This document shows, piece by piece, positions 60,569-64,000 of a stretch of 64,000 bases of DNA. The notes under the pieces were generated by a model. It was not told where the DNA came from, searched no databases, and was given only the letters and a program-made list of their open reading frames with translations. Positions within the stretch are counted from its first letter, which is position 1. Every line of letters begins with the position of its first letter. Position numbers and translations under genes: made by a program. Source of the DNA: an uncultured Lentibacter sp. (GTDB lineage: Bacteria; Pseudomonadota; Alphaproteobacteria; Rhodobacterales; Rhodobacteraceae); contig CANMGT010000006.1 of NCBI GenBank assembly GCA_947497495.1, positions 1-64,000 of the forward strand, written 5' to 3'.

Positions 60569-60850
60569 TCAGCCCTCTCCCATTTTCGCATTGAAGCAAG
60601 CTGTGTATTCGGCTTTGGCCTTCTGGAAGACGCCGTTTGGCACTTTGTCTTTCTTGGCCTGCTTGTTCTTGCGTACACGCAGATCAGCTCCGCCCTGACT
60701 GTTCTTCTTGACGCCAACAGCCAGAACATTCGAGTTCTCGACCTGCTGGTGACACTCGGACATGACGCCAACTGACTTCAGCATTTCGTTGGCCGATGCC
60801 GCTGAAGCTACAAGCGCTAAAGACGCGAGCAAAATCATCAGTTTCTTCAT
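60569..60850 (-). CDS. Small exported protein between sdhA and sdhB
   Basis: 93 residues. A clean signal peptide (KKLMILLASLALVASAASA, cleavage before NEML) precedes a mature part with two Cys (MSECHQQ and YTACFNA) and Lys-rich KKDKVPNGVFQ. Not recognised. Its ATG shares a base with the sdhA stop (TGATG), so it is translated with SdhA. The next gene starts one base after its stop (TGACGTG). These two small genes between sdhA and sdhB seem to be part of the operon. Confidence 0.7.
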   Translation of the reverse strand: MKKLMILLASLALVASAASANEMLKSVGVMSECHQQVENSNVLAVGVKKNSQGGADLRVRKNKQAKKDKVPNGVFQKAKAEYTACFNAKMGEG

Positions 60851-62655
60851 CAGAACGTGCGCTCCTTCGGGGCGATCTTCTTGAGGCTGATGCCGCCTTC
60901 TTTCTCGGTGGTCAGCGGTTTTTTCACAACGTCGCGGTGTGTGAGCTTAACTTTGGCACCATCGACATGGGAAATCGTGTGCACGCGCCAGTTCTCGTCA
61001 TCGCGCTTGGCGAAGTCTTCATGGGCGTGCGCGCCGCGGCTTTCCTTGCGGGCTTCGGCGCCGTGGATCGTGGCCAGCGCGTTTGGCATGAGGTTGCCCA
61101 GCTCCAGCGTTTCCATAAGGTCGCTGTTCCAGACAAGGCTGCGATCGGTGACTTTGAGGTCATCCATCTTGCCCGCGATCGCCGTCATCTTCTCAACACC
61201 TTCCGCCAGCGTTTTGGAGGTGCGGAACACCGCCGCATCGGCTTGCATTGTCTTTTGCATCTCAAGGCGCAGTTCGGCCGTGGCGATGTTGCCTTTGGCG
61301 TGGCGCAGCGCGTCAAACCGCTCGAATGCCTTGTCGACATTGGCCGTGTTAAGCGTCGGGTTAGGCGCATCCGCGTCCACGATCTGGCCTGCGCGAATGG
61401 CTGCTGCGCGGCCAAACACCACCAAGTCGATCAGCGAGTTCGAGCCAAGGCGGTTGGCGCCGTGTACCGAGGCACAGCCCGCCTCGCCCACGGCCATAAG
61501 GCCCGGAACAACTGCGTTGTGGTCTTTCGCCGTCGGGTTAAGCACTTCGCCCCAGTAGTTTGTCGGAACGCCGCCCATGTTGTAATGCACGGTCGGAATA
61601 ACGGGGATCGGCTCTTTGGTAACGTCAACGCCCGCAAAGATTTTCGCACTTTCCGAGATGCCGGGCAGGCGCTCGGCGAGCGCTTCTGGCGGCAGGTGCG
61701 AGAGGTTGAGGTGAATGTGATCGCCTTCAGCGCCCACGCCGCGGCCTTCACGAATTTCCATTGTCATCGAGCGCGACACGTAGTCTCGCGGCGCCAGGTC
61801 TTTATACTGGGGCGCGTAGCGCTCCATAAAGCGCTCGCCCTCAGAGTTCGTCAGGTAGCCGCCCTCGCCGCGTGCGCCCTCGGTGATCAGGCAGCCCGAG
61901 CCGTAGATGCCCGTCGGGTGGAACTGGACAAACTCCATGTCCTGCAAAGCAAGGCCCGCGCGCGCAACCATGCCACCGCCGTCACCTGTGCAGGTGTGGG
62001 CCGATGTGGCGCTGAAATAGGCGCGGCCATAGCCGCCCGTCGCCAGCACAACCATCTTGGCGTTGAAAACATGCATCGTGCCGTCATCAAGCTTCCAGCA
62101 GACAACGCCTTGGCATTGGCCGTCTTCCGACATCACCAAGTCGATCGCGAAGTATTCAACGTAGAACTCGGCGTTGTTTTTCAGCGACTGGCCGTAAAGC
62201 GTGTGCAGAATGGCGTGGCCAGTTCTGTCAGCCGCGGCGCAGGTGCGCTGCACGGCGGGGCCTTCGCCAAACTCGGTGGTGTGGCCGCCGAACGGACGCT
62301 GGTAAATCTTGCCCTCTTCGGTGCGCGAAAACGGCACGCCGTAGTGCTCTAGCTCGTAAACCGCCTTGGGCGCTTCGCGGGCGAGATACTCCATCGCGTC
62401 TGTGTCGCCAAGCCAGTCAGAGCCCTTGACGGTGTCATACATGTGCCACTGCCAATGGTCAGGGCCCATGTTGCTCAGCGAAGCAGCAATGCCGCCCTGC
62501 GCCGCAACGGTGTGGCTGCGCGTCGGGAAAACCTTGGTCACACAGGCGGTGCGAAGCCCCTGCTCTGCCATGCCCAATGTGGCGCGCAATCCTGCGCCGC
62601 CTGCTCCGACAACGACAACGTCATAGTCGTGCGTTTCATATTCATATGCGGCCAT
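60850..62655 (-). CDS. sdhA: Succinate dehydrogenase flavoprotein subunit
   Basis: 601 residues. The dinucleotide motif [11 protein letters not shown] (about 16-26), the flavinylation site His48 in [13 protein letters not shown], active-site motifs [25 protein letters not shown] and RMW-type [19 protein letters not shown] (in [20 protein letters not shown]), and [14 protein letters not shown] near the end are all present. It oxidises succinate to fumarate and passes electrons to SdhB. It follows sdhD by 11 bp. Confidence 0.98.
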   Translation of the reverse strand: MAAYEYETHDYDVVVVGAGGAGLRATLGMAEQGLRTACVTKVFPTRSHTVAAQGGIAASLSNMGPDHWQWHMYDTVKGSDWLGDTDAMEYLAREAPKAVYELEHYGVPFSRTEEGKIYQRPFGGHTTEFGEGPAVQRTCAAADRTGHAILHTLYGQSLKNNAEFYVEYFAIDLVMSEDGQCQGVVCWKLDDGTMHVFNAKMVVLATGGYGRAYFSATSAHTCTGDGGGMVARAGLALQDMEFVQFHPTGIYGSGCLITEGARGEGGYLTNSEGERFMERYAPQYKDLAPRDYVSRSMTMEIREGRGVGAEGDHIHLNLSHLPPEALAERLPGISESAKIFAGVDVTKEPIPVIPTVHYNMGGVPTNYWGEVLNPTAKDHNAVVPGLMAVGEAGCASVHGANRLGSNSLIDLVVFGRAAAIRAGQIVDADAPNPTLNTANVDKAFERFDALRHAKGNIATAELRLEMQKTMQADAAVFRTSKTLAEGVEKMTAIAGKMDDLKVTDRSLVWNSDLMETLELGNLMPNALATIHGAEARKESRGAHAHEDFAKRDDENWRVHTISHVDGAKVKLTHRDVVKKPLTTEKEGGISLKKIAPKERTF

Positions 62656-62666
62656 AACTTAAGTCC

Positions 62667-63038
62667 TCACAGCGCCATTTTGGCCAACGCGTAGAGCGCG
62701 GTGGCGATCAGAAGATAGGTAAAGCAAGTCAAGAAGATGATCAGGAACTTGCGCGTCGAGCCCTGCGCATAGTCTTCGATCATCATGATCGCGCCTTTGC
62801 GGAAGTGGTTGAGCGATACGAAGATCACGATGCCAAACAGCAGCGCCGGAAAGGGCCGCTGAAACGTGGCGAGCACTTCCTCGTGGCCACGGCCCAAGGC
62901 GCGGCCCATGTAGACAACAAATGTAGGGATGAGCATCGCGAGGCCAACGGCGCTCACAGTCATATACCAGTGGTGTTCGGTGCCTGTGTGCGAGGCCCCT
63001 TTGCCTTCCGCGCGCTTGCGAGCTGTCAGATAACGCAT
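62667..63038 (-). CDS. sdhD: Succinate dehydrogenase membrane anchor subunit
   Basis: 123 residues with three membrane helices: WYMTVSAVGLAMLIPTFVVY, FPALLFGIVIFVSLNHFRKGA and FLIIFLTCFTYLLIATALYAL. NHFRKGAIMMIEDY matches the SdhD region with the His of the heme/quinone site and following acidic residues. It anchors complex II and helps bind ubiquinone. It follows sdhC by 10 bp. Confidence 0.92.
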   Translation of the reverse strand: MRYLTARKRAEGKGASHTGTEHHWYMTVSAVGLAMLIPTFVVYMGRALGRGHEEVLATFQRPFPALLFGIVIFVSLNHFRKGAIMMIEDYAQGSTRKFLIIFLTCFTYLLIATALYALAKMAL

Positions 63039-63048
63039 GGTGGCCTCC

Positions 63049-63432
63049 TTAAATGATCAGCAATGTGAGAATGGTGAGCACGACAGAGCCGCCGATGCAG
63101 ACCCAGCCAAGCATCTCGGCTGTCGGAATGTCGAGGCCCTTGCCGGCGTCAAAGTAGAGGTGCCGCAGCCCTGCAAGGTAGTGATACCAGACCCCCCAAA
63201 GCGAGAGCGTCATGATCAGATCGCCGAACCACGAGGTCAAGAACCCGTTTGCCATAGCGAAATACTCGGCGCTTGTTGCCGCCGCGAGCAGCCACCAGAC
63301 GATCAGAAATGATGTCACGATCAGCGCGTTGCCGGTGATCCGCGTCAAAATCGAGGTGATCGACGTGAGCTGGGGGCGATAGATTGAAAGATGCGGTGAA
63401 AGCGGGCGTTCGACTGGCTTGCCATCGGCCAT
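63049..63432 (-). CDS. sdhC: Succinate dehydrogenase cytochrome b556 subunit
   Basis: 127 residues, three membrane helices. RPLSPHLSIYRPQLTSITSILTRITG is the SdhC N-terminal signature, and WYHYLAGLRHLYFDAGKG contains the heme-ligand His motif HxxxGxRHLxxD. First gene of the sdh operon (sdhC-D-A-x-x-B). About 190 bp separate it from the next minus-strand gene upstream, so its promoter probably lies in 63433-63623, where I see no clear box. Confidence 0.95.
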   Translation of the reverse strand: MADGKPVERPLSPHLSIYRPQLTSITSILTRITGNALIVTSFLIVWWLLAAATSAEYFAMANGFLTSWFGDLIMTLSLWGVWYHYLAGLRHLYFDAGKGLDIPTAEMLGWVCIGGSVVLTILTLLII

Positions 63433-63582
63433 GGTGCATATCCTCTCTTGCGGGCGTATTGGCTCTATATGCCATGACGCGTTACCTCTTTGATAACGGA
63501 TTTATTGCCAGAGTCACGCACCTCAGAGGGATTTTACGGCAATTTCGTTAGATTTTTTGTCGCATCCGCCCAGAAAAGCAAA

Positions 63583-63617
63583 TTTGTGATCACGCCAGTC
63601 GCGAGCGTGATCACAAA
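63583..63617. terminator. Long hairpin between the window-end gene and sdhC
   Basis: A perfect 13-bp stem, TTTGTGATCACGC (63583-63595) and GCGTGATCACAAA (63605-63617), with a 9-base loop. It lies 6 bp past the stop of the minus-strand gene that runs off the right edge, and likely terminates it. Confidence 0.7.
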
Positions 63618-63623
63618 ATCCCC

Positions 63624-64000
63624 TCAGTAGAGGCTATCCAGCACATCTGTCATCGTGGTGTTGAAATTCAAGTAGGATATTTTCATCTCCCCACGGATCG
63701 GTGCTGCCAGCAAATAGAGCGACATGGGGAAGTCCTGGCCTTTGATGTTGAACGTCGTGACTTCCTGCACCATGCCGCCCACATCACGCCGCTGCACGAC
63801 TGTCTGACAGTCTTCAAAGCCGTTCGGGAACAGGCCTTCAAGCTGGCCAAGCGGCTTCTCCAGCGCCTTGCGAGATGAGCCCATAAGCTCGGTGGCAACC
63901 TTGGAGAACTCCTGAAATTCACCCTTCAAAAAGGCCTCTTTCGCGGCTTCCAGGATTTCGACAGGCTCTGCACCGCGCATCTCGCAGGTGTTTTCGGCCA
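63624..64000 (-). CDS. Exported protein of unknown function, 5' end beyond the window
   Basis: The reading frame stays open to the right edge. The visible 125 or so residues begin with AENTCEMRGAEPVEILEAA, which looks like the mature start just after a signal peptide, then FQEFSKVATELMGSSRKALEKP and FNIKGQDFPMSLYLLAAPIRGEMKISYLNF. Not recognised. A shorter start ATG at 63980 is possible but leaves a Cys-containing upstream stretch unexplained. Annotated as partial on the right. Confidence 0.55.
   Translation of the reverse strand, partial: AENTCEMRGAEPVEILEAAKEAFLKGEFQEFSKVATELMGSSRKALEKPLGQLEGLFPNGFEDCQTVVQRRDVGGMVQEVTTFNIKGQDFPMSLYLLAAPIRGEMKISYLNFNTTMTDVLDSLY

Noticed and set aside
60796..62352. 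Long plus-strand ORF (518 codons) opposite sdhA
   Set aside because: Shadow of sdhA; rich in Arg and His, no recognisable domain, no ribosome binding site that makes sense.

Overview
This window looks like a chromosomal segment of an alphaproteobacterium of the order Rhodobacterales (roseobacter group). The signs are ethylmalonyl-CoA pathway genes (ccr and ecm), an sdhC-D-A-x-x-B operon with two extra small genes, a LuxR/LuxI pair, a fused NuoE/NuoF-type formate dehydrogenase beta subunit, moderately high GC with many 1-11 nt gene overlaps, and a recurring intergenic palindromic element. I see no transposase, integrase, phage gene, CRISPR array, rRNA or tRNA. No stretch over 300 bp lacks a gene.

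Layout, left part. 1-5 kb: the start of ftsY (cut by the left edge), a lytic transglycosylase, a YhhN lysoplasmalogenase coupled to a formate dehydrogenase beta subunit, a divergent AlkB-like membrane hydroxylase and a small exported protein. 5-10 kb: SseB-domain protein and uracil-DNA glycosylase family protein; then an ArsR regulator, an ArsP-like permease, an isoprenylcysteine-methyltransferase-like membrane protein and NhaA. 10-14 kb: a polysaccharide-export ATPase, a KpsE-like protein and a phosphomannomutase. 14-24.8 kb: M3 peptidase, moeB-dut-coaBC, GST, ComM/YifB, then the minus-strand series rsmI-yraN-gshB-hydrolase. 24.8-34 kb: LpoA-like lipoprotein, glnD, murJ, a rhomboid-like protein, trpS, VOC protein, aminotransferase and UspA.

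Layout, right part. 34-38.7 kb: a ClpP-family protease, a broken gene with an HExxH remnant, MtfA-like peptidase, and the overlapping cluster nfuA-GFA-tsaB-rimI. 38.8-43.6 kb: a complete BMP-type nucleoside ABC transporter. 43.6-49.2 kb: TauE/SafE plus TIGR02186 protein, SDR, RecD-like helicase, luxI, luxR and a small gene overlapping luxR. 49.4-54.4 kb: ccr, an acyltransferase and ecm. 54.4-59.2 kb: a small lipoprotein, deoD, a coupled three-gene operon (FAD dehydrogenase, sulfotransferase-like protein, DUF1989 protein) and a 50-residue gene. 59.4-64 kb: the sdh operon and the end of an exported protein.

How it fits together: ccr and ecm encode two steps of the ethylmalonyl-CoA pathway for acetyl-CoA assimilation, and sdh handles succinate, into which that pathway feeds. 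Their upstream regions share two sequence motifs. The most interesting items are that shared control signature, the metal-type ArsR/permease/methyltransferase-like operon with two palindromic operators, the FAD-dehydrogenase/sulfotransferase/DUF1989 operon, the two small exported proteins inside the sdh operon, a rhomboid without catalytic residues, and the small gene overlapping luxR.
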